Assembly: GCA_006386115.1 (NCBI GenBank)
Contig: VFIW01000007.1
Coordinates: 778,693-842,692 of the forward strand
DNA: 64,000 nt
From: Globisporangium splendens
Taxonomy: Eukaryota > Oomycota > Peronosporomycetes > Pythiales > Pythiaceae
Direction of reading: 5' to 3'
Part shown: positions 55,001 to 63,315 of the stretch, in pieces
Layout of the letters: the number at the start of each line of letters is the position of its first letter
Numbering within the stretch: the first letter of the stretch is position 1
Translations under genes and position numbers: made by a program
Notes under the pieces: model-generated
What the model was told of the DNA's origin: nothing
Seen by the model: the letters and a program-made list of their open reading frames with translations, nothing else
The model's database searches: none

Positions 55001-57176
55001 ATTCAAGATTTGCACCGGCTGCTACCAGGATGCGCACGACTTCGAGATCACCACGTGAAGACGCGATCCACAACGGTGTTCTGCCGTCTGCATCTGTGAC
55101 GTTGACTTGTGCTCCAGTTTTGACCAGCTCAAGTACAACCTCAAAGTATCCACGATCCGACGCGATTAGCAAAGGCGTCTGCATATTTGCATCTTTGGAT
55201 TCAAGATTTGCACCGGCTGCTACCAGGATGCGCACGACTTCGAGATCACCACGTGAAGACGCGATCCACAACGGTGTTCTGCCGTCTGCATCTGTGACGT
55301 TGACTTGTGCTCCAGTTTTGACCAGCTCAAGTACAACCTCAAAGTATCCACGATCCGACGCGATTAGCAAAGGCGTCTGCATATTTGCATCTTTGGATTC
55401 AAGATTTGCACCGGCTGCTACCAGGATGCGCACGACTTCGAGATCACCACGTGAAGACGCGATCCACAACGATGTTCTGCCGCTTGCATCTGTGACGTTG
55501 ACTTGTGCTCCAGCTTTGACGAGTTCAAGTACAACCGCATCATGACCTTCGCGGGACGATATGAACAACGGTGTCGTCTCAGAAAAAGGGTCAGTGGACT
55601 CAACATCCGCACCGGCTGCTGCCAGGACGCGCACGACTTTGAGATAACCTCGTGAAGACGCGATCCACAACGGTGTTTTGCTGCTTGCATCTGTGACGTT
55701 GACTTGTGCTCCAGCTTTGACGAGTTCAAGTACAACCGCATCATGACCTTCGCGGGACGATATGAACAACGGTGTCGTCTCAGAAAAAAGGTCAGTGGAC
55801 TCAACATCCGCACCGGCTGCTGCCAGGACGCGCACGACTTTGAGATAACCTCGTGAAGACGCGATCCACAACGGTGTTTTGCTGCTTGCATCTGTGACGT
55901 TGACTTGTGCTCCAGCTTTGACGAGTTCAAGTACAACCGCATCATGACCTTCGCGGGACGATATGAATAACGGTGTCGTCTCAGAAAAAGGGTCAGTGGA
56001 CTCAACATCCGCACCGGCAGCTATCAGGACGCGCACGACTTCGAGATAACCACGTGAAGACGCGATCCACAACGGTGTCTTGCCAGATCGATTTCTGACA
56101 TTAACTTGTGCTCCAGCTTTGACGAGTTCAAGTACAACCTCAAAATGCCCACGACTCGACGCGATTAGCAAAGGCGTCTGCTTTTTCGTATCCGTGGACT
56201 CAAGACATGCGCCAGCTGCTACCAGGACGCACGCGACTTCGAGATAACCACGTGAAGACGCGATCCACAACGGTGTCTTGCCAGATCGATTTCTGACATT
56301 AACTTGTGCTCCAGCTTTGACGAGTTCAAGTACAACCTCAAAATGCCCACGACTCGACGCGATTAGCAAAGGCGTCTGCTTTTTCGTATCCGTGGACTCA
56401 AGACATGCGCCAGCTGCTACCAGGACGCACGCGACTTCGAGATAACCACGTGAAGACGCGATCCACAACGGTGTCTTGCCAGATCGATTTCTGACATTAA
56501 CTTGTGCTCCAGCTTTGACGAGTTCAAGTACAACCTCAAAATGCCCACGACTCGACGCGATTAGCAAAGGCGTCTGCTTTTTCGTATCCGTGGACTCAAG
56601 ACATGCGCCAGCTGCTACCAGGACGCGCACGACTTCAAGCTCACCATGTAAAGACGCGATCCACAACGGCGTCTTCCCGTCTGCACCTGTGACGTTCACT
56701 TGTGCTCCAGCTTTGATCAACTCAAGTACAACGTTAAAGTGTCCACCATCCGACGCGATCAGCAATGGCGTCTGCTCTTTCGCATTCTTGGACTCAAGAA
56801 TTGCGCCAGCTGCTATTAGGATACGTACGACTTCAAGCTCACCCTGTAAAGACGCGATCCACAATGGTGTTCTGCCGCCTGCATCTGTGGCGTCGACTTG
56901 AGCTCCAGCTTTGACGAGTTCAAGTACAACCTCATCATGACCTTCACGGGAGGCGATGACCAATGGCGTCGTCTTTAAAATAGGGTCCTTGGACTCAAGA
57001 ATTGCGCCAGCTGCTATTAGGATGCGCACGACTTCGAGATCACCACGTGACGACGCGATCCATAAAGGATTGTCTCCCATTACATCTTCAGTATTGCAGT
57101 TACTGCCTTCAGCGAGGAGTTTCTGGACCAATTCGACATCACCCACGCGACAGGCATGGTGCAAGGATTCATTCAT
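49098..57176 (-). CDS. Giant ankyrin-repeat protein with pseudokinase and TKL-type kinase
   Basis: 2,692 residues in one exon, starting MNESLHHACRVGDVELVQ. Residues ~1–1,780 are about 50 ankyrin repeats (TPLWIASSRGDLEVVRILVAAGA type), many nearly identical. Residues ~1,970–2,220 resemble a kinase but lack the key motifs: the catalytic loop reads LGKLRCDRILIG and the metal motif AECDFEP, so this is a pseudokinase. Residues ~2,430–2,690 are a kinase: GSGAFGKVYKGKW, VVVKHM, catalytic loop LHNDLKGDNFLV (Asn in place of Arg in HRD), TDFGLS, SPEYLKGERLTLASD. A likely cytosolic signalling protein that recognises partners through the ankyrin array. Such TKL kinases are expanded in oomycetes. The start is the first ATG, and repeat 1 follows at once. 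LINEs flank both sides. Confidence 0.93.
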   Translation of the reverse strand: MNESLHHACRVGDVELVQKLLAEGSNCNTEDVMGDNPLWIASSRGDLEVVRILIAAGAILESKDPILKTTPLVIASREGHDEVVLELVKAGAQVDATDAGGRTPLWIASLQGELEVVRILIAAGAILESKNAKEQTPLLIASDGGHFNVVLELIKAGAQVNVTGADGKTPLWIASLHGELEVVRVLVAAGACLESTDTKKQTPLLIASSRGHFEVVLELVKAGAQVNVRNRSGKTPLWIASSRGYLEVACVLVAAGACLESTDTKKQTPLLIASSRGHFEVVLELVKAGAQVNVRNRSGKTPLWIASSRGYLEVACVLVAAGACLESTDTKKQTPLLIASSRGHFEVVLELVKAGAQVNVRNRSGKTPLWIASSRGYLEVVRVLIAAGADVESTDPFSETTPLFISSREGHDAVVLELVKAGAQVNVTDASSKTPLWIASSRGYLKVVRVLAAAGADVESTDLFSETTPLFISSREGHDAVVLELVKAGAQVNVTDASSKTPLWIASSRGYLKVVRVLAAAGADVESTDPFSETTPLFISSREGHDAVVLELVKAGAQVNVTDASGRTSLWIASSRGDLEVVRILVAAGANLESKDANMQTPLLIASDRGYFEVVLELVKTGAQVNVTDADGRTPLWIASSRGDLEVVRILVAAGANLESKDANMQTPLLIASDRGYFEVVLELVKTGAQVNVTDADGRTPLWIASSRGDLEVVRILVAAGANLESKDANMQTPLLIASDRGYFEVALELVKTGAQVNVTDADGKTPLWIASSRGDLEVVRVLVAAGADVERKDVKKQTPLLIALDREHFDVAIELVKTGAQVNVTDADGRTPLWIASLHGELGVVRILVAAGANLESKDANMQTPLLIASDRGYFEVVLELVKAGAQVNVTDASSKTPLWIASSRGYLKVVRVLAAAGADVESTDPFSETTPLFISSREGHDAVVLELVKAGAQVNVTDASGRTSLWIASSRGDLEVVRILVAAGANLESKDANMQTPLLIASDRGYFEVVLELVKTGAQVNVTDADGRTPLWIASSRGDLEVVRILVAAGANLESKDANMQTPLLIASDRGYFEVVLELVKTGAQVNVTDADGRTPLWIASSRGDLEVVRILVAAGANLESKDANMQTPLLIASDRGYFEVVLELVKTGAQVNVTDADGRTPLWIASSRGDLEVVRILVAAGANLESKDANMQTPLLIASVRGRFDIAHELVKAGAQVNVTDADGKTPLWIASSRGDLEIVRVLTASGANIELADSHHQSPLAVAFINGHAEVVRELVTSGAHVDDKISDCIATLAFQKGPIINYQNKVGQTMLWIASSEGATTFIKAFLDRGALVDLADNKLQTPLFIAAKNGHVDCVAELLRWGADACSRSLSGDTPLWAAVRNGHASVVRAFLQNGVQKDYVSQYGAIMELLVSANTHLEVLTELLKHGVEVDSVNSSGQTPLWIACCRGSLAFSSVLLDFRARVDYTNIEGQSSLFVAVYNGHRDVVDNLLNRGASVDLANRQLQSPLWIAADNGYADIARLLLCKNANTNAKDSQGRTPLWIAAHNGSEEIVTLLLHNGANTEMANKRNRAPLWIASQKGHLKVVNILLASGATLNVFDDNHRSPLWTASSKGHMPVVSSLLGRNVAIDQRDEHGMTPLLIAARNGYENVTNLLLLSGANVDSLDTDRNAPLTSASRNGHLQVVRELLRHGASIDLVNAIGETALLAAAASGNFDVVKLLVKKGASIHIQDSNGENVLTCAARWGDVETVDLLVEYGPFTNTTASQQSLVGATLQTLAAYRGDMQEMKSIWGYLVERLEKIYAQFLQCETIPKSSALQYLMVVFRLIKLYLACKGRNFHTRLVASRSLSDTFQDLHIELDHLLRITQLVPSDTTSRDWRANWGADEDNVNALFSTAVNGDVRAVANLKDKVDVEEAIALLHHEITTNIGQCNERKQQLLRMCLKRIQCCAANANLEPPTWFIPRHEVDFESQAEAQRSKLRSFWSGKWLKSTVFIREFRTNRGFSKFVEQWHPLKHPHVIEMFGACHLHCPYLVIFEKTSTTHLREYLRANENHHLLWNRLYEVALGLKYLHSMGVILGKLRCDRILIGSDGVAKIAECDFEPASKDSQSDDEDVRWKAPECLNKRDDPTELSDVYCFGMLILDAVSSVDNFTDSPFRVTGWSQDDRRDWLDLMDGMFPLSDDQWNLVRRMCCFDPSGRVTLEEAVEHLKEFAAQETNQLCASASCGIRVEHLAKPISVDVMFESELHAYAGFITPELQRSIAAFLEHLELKCNFCRLHHDAIDSIYLRLVDVQEYFSKIPAIPSVIPVKKFCHVLKRFDKFLGVAAVHEESIKRRAKSQEVSLKFNTLHKEIDGLLRLLPTFPSGPIHTWQGNDEKDFQSSMRVEVDAGASNAVTIVRHEAELVSTEGGRQFYADQPLLFIPPNELNYSRDRVIGSGAFGKVYKGKWRDTLVVVKHMGFEQDEKGNDREMFEHELHIWSKLNHPHIVRLYGACQIGKRYFVCEYAANGTLRDYLNRGQNRGKTWEKLYEVGLGLQYLHGMNVLHNDLKGDNFLVGVDGKAKITDFGLSCILLRAEVKIDPKKVGAKHWKSPEYLKGERLTLASDIFSFGMCILEAITGLPPWGSAMEEAVAGIRIKRGELPLRPDVITDRQWNLIEMMCATDPLHRLKIASIVDKLYEFSQSAM
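53480..56650 (-). repeat. Tandem coding repeats (198-bp two-ankyrin unit) in the kinase gene
   Basis: Units of 66 codons (two ankyrin repeats) recur almost unchanged, for example at 53683, 53881 and 54079, and again at about 55072 and 55270. A larger block around 54250–54480 is repeated about 1.19 kb away at 55441–55680. The DNA is far more alike than protein selection would require, indicating recent tandem duplication or conversion. Confidence 0.9.
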
Positions 57177-57652
57177 GTTTCACACGTCAGCAGGGAGGGG
57201 GGGACCTGCCGCTCTTTCTCCACACGATGCGCTTGTTGGAAATCGCACTCGCCCTGTTGCTACACTTAAACACACGCAACGTGTTACCGACTAATTTTTG
57301 GAGACTGGCTCTCCACCTGTTTCGCGAGCCCCTTACACATAAGGCAGACCTCTCCTTGTCCTCTCGCTCACTACCAACTGCCGCATGACTATTATCGAGA
57401 CCTTTCCCAGATACCGAACACAGCACCGGTATTCTGTCAGCGCTGATCTCGCGTTCCCAAGCAAACGCTGCCGGTCGCACTCCCTTTCGAAAGCTCTTTG
57501 AATGAGATCTTTTATCCTTCTTAAGACTCACAATGGAATCAGTGCCTTCCCACAACATTCTGCACTTAAAAAGAAAAAGGAACCCATATGCAGAATACCT
57601 TCACGCAACATTCTGCTCTTGGTCTGAAAGAGAGCTCAATTCTTTATCTTTA
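57177..57652. other. Ankyrin-kinase upstream region
   Basis: 476 bases between the start of the ankyrin gene and the tail of LINE copy 3. It probably holds the promoter. No gene-like frame or known motif seen. Confidence 0.4.
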
Positions 57653-59410
57653 TAAGGTGAGGTATATTTAGGTTCATCGTCGTGACCTACAATATCCATT
57701 CTCCTAACTAATCTTCATTACGAATTTCATCTAGGAGTGTAAATGTGTCTACAGCGCGGATTGCACTAGATCACTTCTGAATGCTAAATAATCTTTGACC
57801 AGGATGGCATGTTCTCTTGGTCCTATGTGAGGCTGCCTTGTGTTGTCCAATGACCTTGGGTCTTCCGAACTTCGCATAAGCCAATGCATGACGTCGTTGT
57901 CAAGATCCTGGGTGAGATTGTTGAAAGCAGCTCTTTGAGTTGGGAAGTGAACCTGCGTTGAGGTTCTGGTGTCCATGGCTAGGTTGGCGGCTGAGTCCGC
58001 CATCTTGTTGAAGGCACGGTAGTGATGGTACCATCCTCGGATGTCGATGCAATCCGCGAGTCGTCGACTTGTCTGGTATAAACGTGCCAATCGGTGCTGT
58101 CGAGGGGACCGATGCATTCGCTGTTGGGAGATAATGAGTGCACTGTCTCCAATCACGTACAACGGTTCGAAGTGACTGCGTTGGGCTTCTCGGAGTCCAT
58201 GTATGAGACCCCAGTACTCGGCAAAGTTGTTGGTCGTGTCCTTCCTGGTATAGGACAGGCTCGCGGCCCAAATTAAACTGGCTGTGTGCGAGTCCTTATG
58301 GACACGCACGATGATGGATCCAGTCCCTCCTGGTCCTGGATTGCCGCGTGATCCACCATCGAAAAACAACAGGTAAACGCCGCGAGTATCATTTGGAGTC
58401 AAGGGGATGGCGTCGGTTTGGCTGAGAAAGCAGTCGACATATGCCTTGAGAACTGCCGCAACCGTGTGACCGTCCGAGTCTCCAGCTTGCGCTTCAGCGA
58501 GTCGTGTGAGGTTTCGCATTCCTGCCTCTAATCTGGTCATCATGATCACCATCTCAGCAGTCGATTTGATTGGATCCGAATCCATGCGTCGCAGATGCGC
58601 ACACCAAATGGCATGTATGAGCGACGCGCTCATATATCGCCACAGCATGTGTGCGACGGGATAGAGATGATCTTGGAGATGTTCATTGGAGAACTTGTGT
58701 CCGATAATGTGTCTCTTGATCGTGGTCCATGCATGCCTTGGAGTATCTGGTAGATCCAGACTGAAGATCCAGATTGCGGGGTCGTGACCAGGAGTGATTC
58801 CGATCTTCGCCCATAGCGCATAAAAGTAGTTCCACACCAGTTTGGCTTTCGGACACTCCCAGAATAGATGTTGAACAGAAGATTGGACAACTTGGGAGCA
58901 TTCGGGATTCGAGCAGGATAGATCAGCTTTCTCCTAGTTCCACATGGAGAGTCGGTTGGCTTTCAGCCGGAGAAGAGTCTGAGCCGTATAAGCAGTAATC
59001 CCTGGGATGTTGTGTAATTCGCTCCATTGGATTAATTGCAGTCCGGGCCACAGAGATCCTGCTGTATGGACAGCTTTGTTGACTGCTGCATCTCGAGTAT
59101 CTTTGCCAATTTGTGTCCTCGTTGCTGCAACTTGTTGCCGATAGAAAGATCTGGTCGTATTGTATCGTCCGTTGCCACCCCATAGTTGCACGATTCTTGT
59201 GAAACGTGGATGTGCATGGAACGAGACCTTCTGCCCGTTCAAGTCTCTTGTTGCCATGATGTCACAGTCCGTTGCGGAGTGAACTGTATGCGTAGCTTTG
59301 ACTAGGGTCGTGTCGACGTGGGTCAGAGTTGCTTCACTGGTGTGCAGATGCCATTCGTGGTTATAATGACGTTGCCCGTTGTACAGCCGAAGCACATTTG
59401 TTTGCTGTGG
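57653..59410 (-). mobile_element. RNase-H LINE copy 3, 5'-truncated
   Basis: Minus-strand copy of the last ~1.75 kb of LINE copy 2 (from about 47241). It begins at the tail (ttataaggtgaggtatattt on the plus strand) and breaks at 59410 after CTGTGG. No target-site duplication is visible. Confidence 0.9.
57749..59395 (-). pseudogene. LINE copy 3 ORF2 remnant (zinc knuckle, RNase H)
   Basis: Upstream part 58934–59395 (TNVLRLYNGQRHYNHEWH type) ends in a TAG where the other copies have TAT (MWNY). Downstream part 57749–58837 encodes the zinc knuckle end and the RNase H domain with FFDGGSRGNPGPGGTGS, NNFAEYWGL and VIGDSALI. It lacks endonuclease and RT and is non-functional. It is useful as a comparator: it shows the unshifted sequence at the site where copy 2 has an extra C. 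Confidence 0.85.
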
Positions 59411-59593
59411 TTAGTGTTGAGAGTTTTTCACATCGTGTTAAATTCACATATCGTTAAAAATTGTTTGAGACAGTTTGTTAAAAGTTTTTAACGCGTGAAA
59501 AACAAATCAGCGTTCACAATTGGGGAAAGAAAAACAAAGCCCCTTTGGGTCATTCTTTCTCGGTTCAGCGGCGGCCGCGTTCGTATTGGTCTC
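59411..59593. other. Possible hAT 5' end and leader
   Basis: Starts TTAGTGTTGAGAGTTTTTCAC, with repeated TTTTTAAC/GTTAAAA words below it, as in hAT subterminal regions. A matching inverted end was not found after 62498, so the element border is unproven. Confidence 0.3.
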
Positions 59594-59689
59594 GGCGGCA
59601 CCGTGCTCGTGTTGATCGGCGACGGCGCGCTCGTGTTGATTGGCGGCACCGTGCTCGTGTTGATCGGCGGCGCCACGCTCGTACTCGGC
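59594..59689. repeat. 24-bp minisatellite, four copies
   Basis: Four tandem units of 24 bp (GGCGGCACCGTGCTCGTGTT-type start) at 59594, 59618, 59642 and 59666, just upstream of the hAT transposase start. Confidence 0.85.
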
Positions 59690-61062
59690 TGGTGCGTGCC
59701 AGACGTTCATCATGGGGCGACCCCGAGGCGAGATATGGTCGCTGTACGAAGAAGACGTTGCAATTGGTCAAGGCAAAGGGCAGCCTGATGTGAAGTGCAA
59801 GTTTTGCTCAATACTCATCGTCAACGCTCAGTCGCGTAATATGCTCCCCCATGCGACCGTCTGCCCTGGATTAACAAGCGTAGACAAGCAATAGTGGATC
59901 GCACTCCACAAGAAAAAGGAGAAGGAGAAAGAGCTGAGGCGCTTCGTGAAGAACAGGATGGTGAACCAAACGCCGTCCATCCATTGCCACTCCAACACCC
60001 AGACCCCTTCCCCCCGAACCATCACCAAGCGCCTCTTCCAGACTTCAAGCAAGTCTAGCCGCCAGAGCCCTCGCCCGCCCACGACCAAGAGGCGCACACG
60101 CGCAGAGCGACATTTGGCAGTAGCCAGAGCCACTATTGCGACTGGAGTGGCTTTTCGTGTCGTTGAAGACAAGTATTTTCGCGCCATGTTCGACGATGAG
60201 AATGTTGTACCGTCACGATTTCAGGTCGCTGGCGAGTTGCTCGACCAGGTGTACAAGAGTGAGCGCGAGAGTGTTTTGAAGGGGTTGGGGTCCACAAAGT
60301 CCCTTTGCATCGTCACAGATGGCTGGTCAAGCCGACAAAATGAGAGCATTATCAACTACATTCTCGTTAATCCCTTCATCAAACCAATCTTCTGGAAGTC
60401 GTTTGCGACTGGTGAAGTGTCCCACGATGCTGACTACATCGCTGACCAGATCTTACACGTCATTGACGAGATTGATGCGGTACTTGGGCGCAAAATCGTG
60501 CGCGCAGTTGTTACCGACAACGCTGCCAATAAGAAAAGCGCCTGGAAAAAGCTAGAAGGGTCGGGTCGCGGTCTGATCTGCAATGGATGCGCGTCCCACG
60601 CGATGAATTTGCTGATGAAGGACGTGATCAAGCTTGAGTACTTCAGCTGGGTTCTCGATCGTGCCAAATCATTGACCAACTTCGTCAAGCAGCGGCATGC
60701 TCTTCTGGATCGTTTTCGGTCGCTGCAAAAGAGCCTGAAGGGACCTGGCGATAGACGGCGTGCTCTTTCCATGCCAGTAGCAACGCGTTGGTATTCGTGC
60801 GAAGCGTGTATTAGGAGTGTCGTCGACAACCGAAATGTGATCGCGGCTACGTTCGCTGATGAAGAGTTCCTTCGGAAGTATCAAAGGAGTGGAATTCTAT
60901 TGAAGGAAGCAAAAGACATCGTTGGGGATGTATGGTGAATCGGCTGTTTGCAATGCGGCAAATTGAATTGTGTCTACTTGAGTCACGCTAGAAAAGCTAA
61001 ACGAATGCAACTACAGCACAACTTCTTACTTCTCTCCTTGTTCGAGCTACTGACATGCATAG

Positions 61063-61078
61063 CAATGACTCACTACTG
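61063..61078. repeat. Target-site duplication of SINE copy 1
   Basis: caatgactcactactg, repeated exactly at 61315–61330. Confidence 0.9.
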
Positions 61079-61314
61079 CGGTTCTAGTGGGGTAAGCTTC
61101 TGACCTCTACGCTGTTGATTGCGGGTTCGAGTCCCGTTCGGAGCGGGATTTTCAACTAGCGGAAATTCGAAGTTCTACTGGCCCAATCAGGGGTAGCGGT
61201 GGGACCCCATGGGGGGCAATAAGACCCAGCCCTGTAATTCCTACCTCTTCAATAATAATCGGCTATTGTAGGTCACAACGATGAACCTAAATATACCTCA
61301 CTTTCAAATCAAAT
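61079..61314 (+). mobile_element. tRNA-derived SINE, copy 1
   Basis: About 236 bp. The head resembles a tRNA with an A-box-like TAGTGGGGTAAGC and a B-box GGTTCGAGTCC. The 3' end carries attgtaggtcac and gatgaacctaaatatacctc, which is the tail of the RNase-H LINE, then a TTTCAAATCAAAT end. It is flanked by 16-bp duplications and lies within the hAT intron. Confidence 0.88.
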
Positions 61315-61860
61315 CAATGACTCACTACTGTAAATATGCAATTACCGGAGGTGACGAATTACGAGGTTTGCTTCAACTTCAAGTCCCACGATGCCGTGAG
61401 CTTGTCTGAACTTGAAACTTGACAGGATGCAGAGTTTTGGCAGCGAGCGTCGCTGGTCCTAAAGGTGGTAAAACCGATTAACGAGTGCCTGGCCACTTTC
61501 GAGAAGGACAATTGCTGCATCTCGATGATCAATCATCTTTTCAACTGGCTCGATGATACCTTCAGCAAGCCAGTCGGACCAGGCGAGGCTAACCTTATGC
61601 GCGCGATCCACGCGATGACCACGTCAAGGAAGGAGTTTTTGTTAACAACCTCGATGAAGGCGGCGTACGTACCTGATCAGTCCAAGCCTGTTCCATCCTC
61701 CGGCGATGACACCATCAACATCATCGCTTCCACTACTGTGCTGGCGGAGCGCATTGGATTGCCTCAGGGTGTGTCAAAAGATGACGTCCATCGGCAGCTG
61801 GTATCGTTTGTACAAGCAAAGATGAATTGGAGGACCGAGGTGAAAGAGAAGCACTCCATG

Positions 61861-61876
61861 TTCAGCCCACTCGATT
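61861..61876. repeat. Target-site duplication of SINE copy 2
   Basis: ttcagcccactcgatt, repeated exactly at 62121–62136. Both copies are hAT coding sequence. Confidence 0.9.
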
Positions 61877-62120
61877 TTGATTTTGAAAGTGAGGTATATT
61901 TAGGTTCATCGTTGTGACCTATAATAGCCGACTTTTATTGATGAGTAGGAATTACAGGGCTGGGTCTTATTGCCCCCCATGGGGTCCCACCGCTACCCCT
62001 GATTGGGCCCGAAGAACTTCGAATTTCCGCTTGACGAAAATCCCACTCCGAACAGGACTCGAACCCGCAATCAAGAGCGTAGAGGTCAGAAGCTTACCCC
62101 ACTAGAACCGCGCCACCGGT
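61877..62120 (-). mobile_element. tRNA-derived SINE, copy 2 (inverted)
   Basis: Reverse-strand copy of the same SINE (244 bp), with the same B box and LINE-type tail. It interrupts hAT exon 2; removing it with one duplicate restores the frame. Confidence 0.88.
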
Positions 62121-62515
62121 TTCAGCCCACTCGATTGGTGGTCGTTCTCGACTGCTTATCCTGCCGTAAAAGGTATCGCGATGCATGTAATCTCCATTCC
62201 GACGTCCTCGGCAGCCAGCGAGCGAAGTTGGAGCATACACAGCTTTATCCAATCACAACGTCGGAATTGGTTAAGCTCTGAGCGTCTCGACAAACTGGTG
62301 TTTGTCTATTGTAACCTGGGTGACAAAAGCGCATCGGACCACATCCTTTATGACCTGTATCCAGAGGCGGAGGATTTCATCGAGAACCGCGAAGGAGAAA
62401 CATGTTCATTGGACGCGCCCGAGTTGCAAACAGTAGATACCAACCATGAGTCGGAGACGGTATCGTCATTCGCATCGGCTCAACTTTGTACTGTCTAAAG
62501 TTGCGGCCATACACG

Positions 62516-62790
62516 TCATTGATGATAAAAGTTGTAGAGACCGACTTGTTGCTGTTGTTTCGTCATGTGCCGCGCGCGCACCACGAGCCTCTCGCCATAC
62601 TTGACCTCGTTGGTGATGGGGATCACGAACAGCGCACTGCTCGGCTGCCACTTGACCAGCTCCAACGTGCGGCCTGTGTTCAGGTGCCCACTCTCCAGCA
62701 GGAACTACCGCAGCGCCTCGAACCTCGACAGCACGCGGTCCACCTTGTCTAGCACCACATCCGACAGCAGCGTGCAGCCGAGTCACTGAA
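62516..62790 (-). pseudogene. Unrecognised protein fragment with one in-frame stop
   Basis: The minus strand reads VVLDKVDRVLSRFEALR, a TAG, then FLLESGHLNTGRTLELVKW, ALFVIPITNEVKYGERLVV and RARHMTKQ, ending at TGA 62516. Regular charged and hydrophobic spacing suggests a real former protein. No family recognised. It abuts the hAT gene on one side and an aminotransferase-like relic in the opposite direction on the other. Confidence 0.4.
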
Positions 62791-62800
62791 GTAGTGACCG

Positions 62801-63179
62801 CCGCAACTAGATAGCCGCGACGACCCGGCGTGCTTCTTCTGCGAGGAGCTGGAGGAGGACCTCTCGTCACAGATCGCGAGCGCCAACCGGCTCGCAGGCG
62901 CCGCGGGCGACAACAGCGACGAAGGCAACGGTGGCATCCCGGCGCAGGCGCACCAAGTCGTCGACTACATTGGCGAGAAATAGATTGGCCGCGAGACGCT
63001 GTTCGAGTCGCCGTACGGGAAGCGCGCGCTGTGCTACGCGGACTCTACGGCGACCGGCAAGTCGCTGCGGTGTGTGGAGGAGTACATCCAGCGCGAGGTG
63101 CTGCCGCTGTACGGCAACACGCACATGACCACGAGCATCACGGGGTTGCAGACCACGTGCTTCCGCCACGACTCCAGTC
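62801..63179 (+). pseudogene. Aminotransferase class V-like N-terminal fragment
   Basis: The frame reads DPACFFCEELEEDLSSQIAS, then HQVVDYIGEK, an in-frame TAG (near 62983), IGRETLFESPYGKRALCY, EEYIQREVLPLYGNTHM and TTSITGLQTTCFRHD. The pattern YAD-TA-G-SL … LPLYGNTHT-TS-TGLQTT-FR is the N-terminal signature of a group of PLP-dependent aminotransferase class V/cysteine desulfurase-like proteins. The PLP-binding Lys region is absent, because the frame loses similarity after 63180. A decayed, truncated copy. Confidence 0.65.
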
Positions 63180-63315
63180 CCCGCCCTTTGCTTGGGCCTG
63201 CCACCACCCCATCGAACAGCGCTGCCCGCCTGGTACATCGTCACGAAGGCTCGGGTGTTTCTCCTTGAATGTGCGAACGCGCGAGGGACGTGGCGTAACC
63301 TGTCCGTTTGCAGTG

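Larger units (their letters stand above)
60930..61425 (+). other. Intron of the hAT transposase gene, containing a SINE
   Basis: Donor GTATGG after IVGD, acceptor GACAG before DAEFWQ, phase 0. It is 496 nt now and 244 nt without the SINE and its duplicate. Confidence 0.7.
59712..62498 (+). pseudogene. hAT-family transposase gene with intron, premature stop and SINE insertion
   Basis: Exon 1 is 59712–60929. Exon 2 is 61426–61876 plus 62137–62498, once the SINE at 61877–62120 and one 16-bp duplicate are discounted; the lengths then close to whole codons (about 676). The N-terminus MGRPRGEIWSLY leads a BED-like zinc finger, CKFCSILIVNAQSRNMLPHA. The transposase core has IVTDGWSSRQNESI (first Asp), VVTDNAANKKSAWKKL (second Asp), CNGCASHAMNLLMKD and, in exon 2, the hAT dimerisation block FSPLDWW…SSAASERSWS. 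An in-frame TAG at codon 61 (59892) interrupts it shortly after the zinc finger. hAT enzymes cut and paste DNA with 8-bp duplications. Confidence 0.85.

Noticed and set aside
53515..55545. Long plus-strand frames (279 and 352 codons) opposite the ankyrin array
   Set aside because: They mirror the tandem repeats of the real gene, with no start context or domain; the repeat unit just happens to lack stops on the other strand.
53480..56650. CRISPR-like repeat array
   Set aside because: Repeats are coding ankyrin units without unique spacers, in a eukaryotic context.
61090..61150. A tRNA gene candidate (A and B boxes)
   Set aside because: The sequence lacks a foldable acceptor stem, recurs inverted at ~62110, and carries a LINE-type tail and target duplications, so it is a SINE head.
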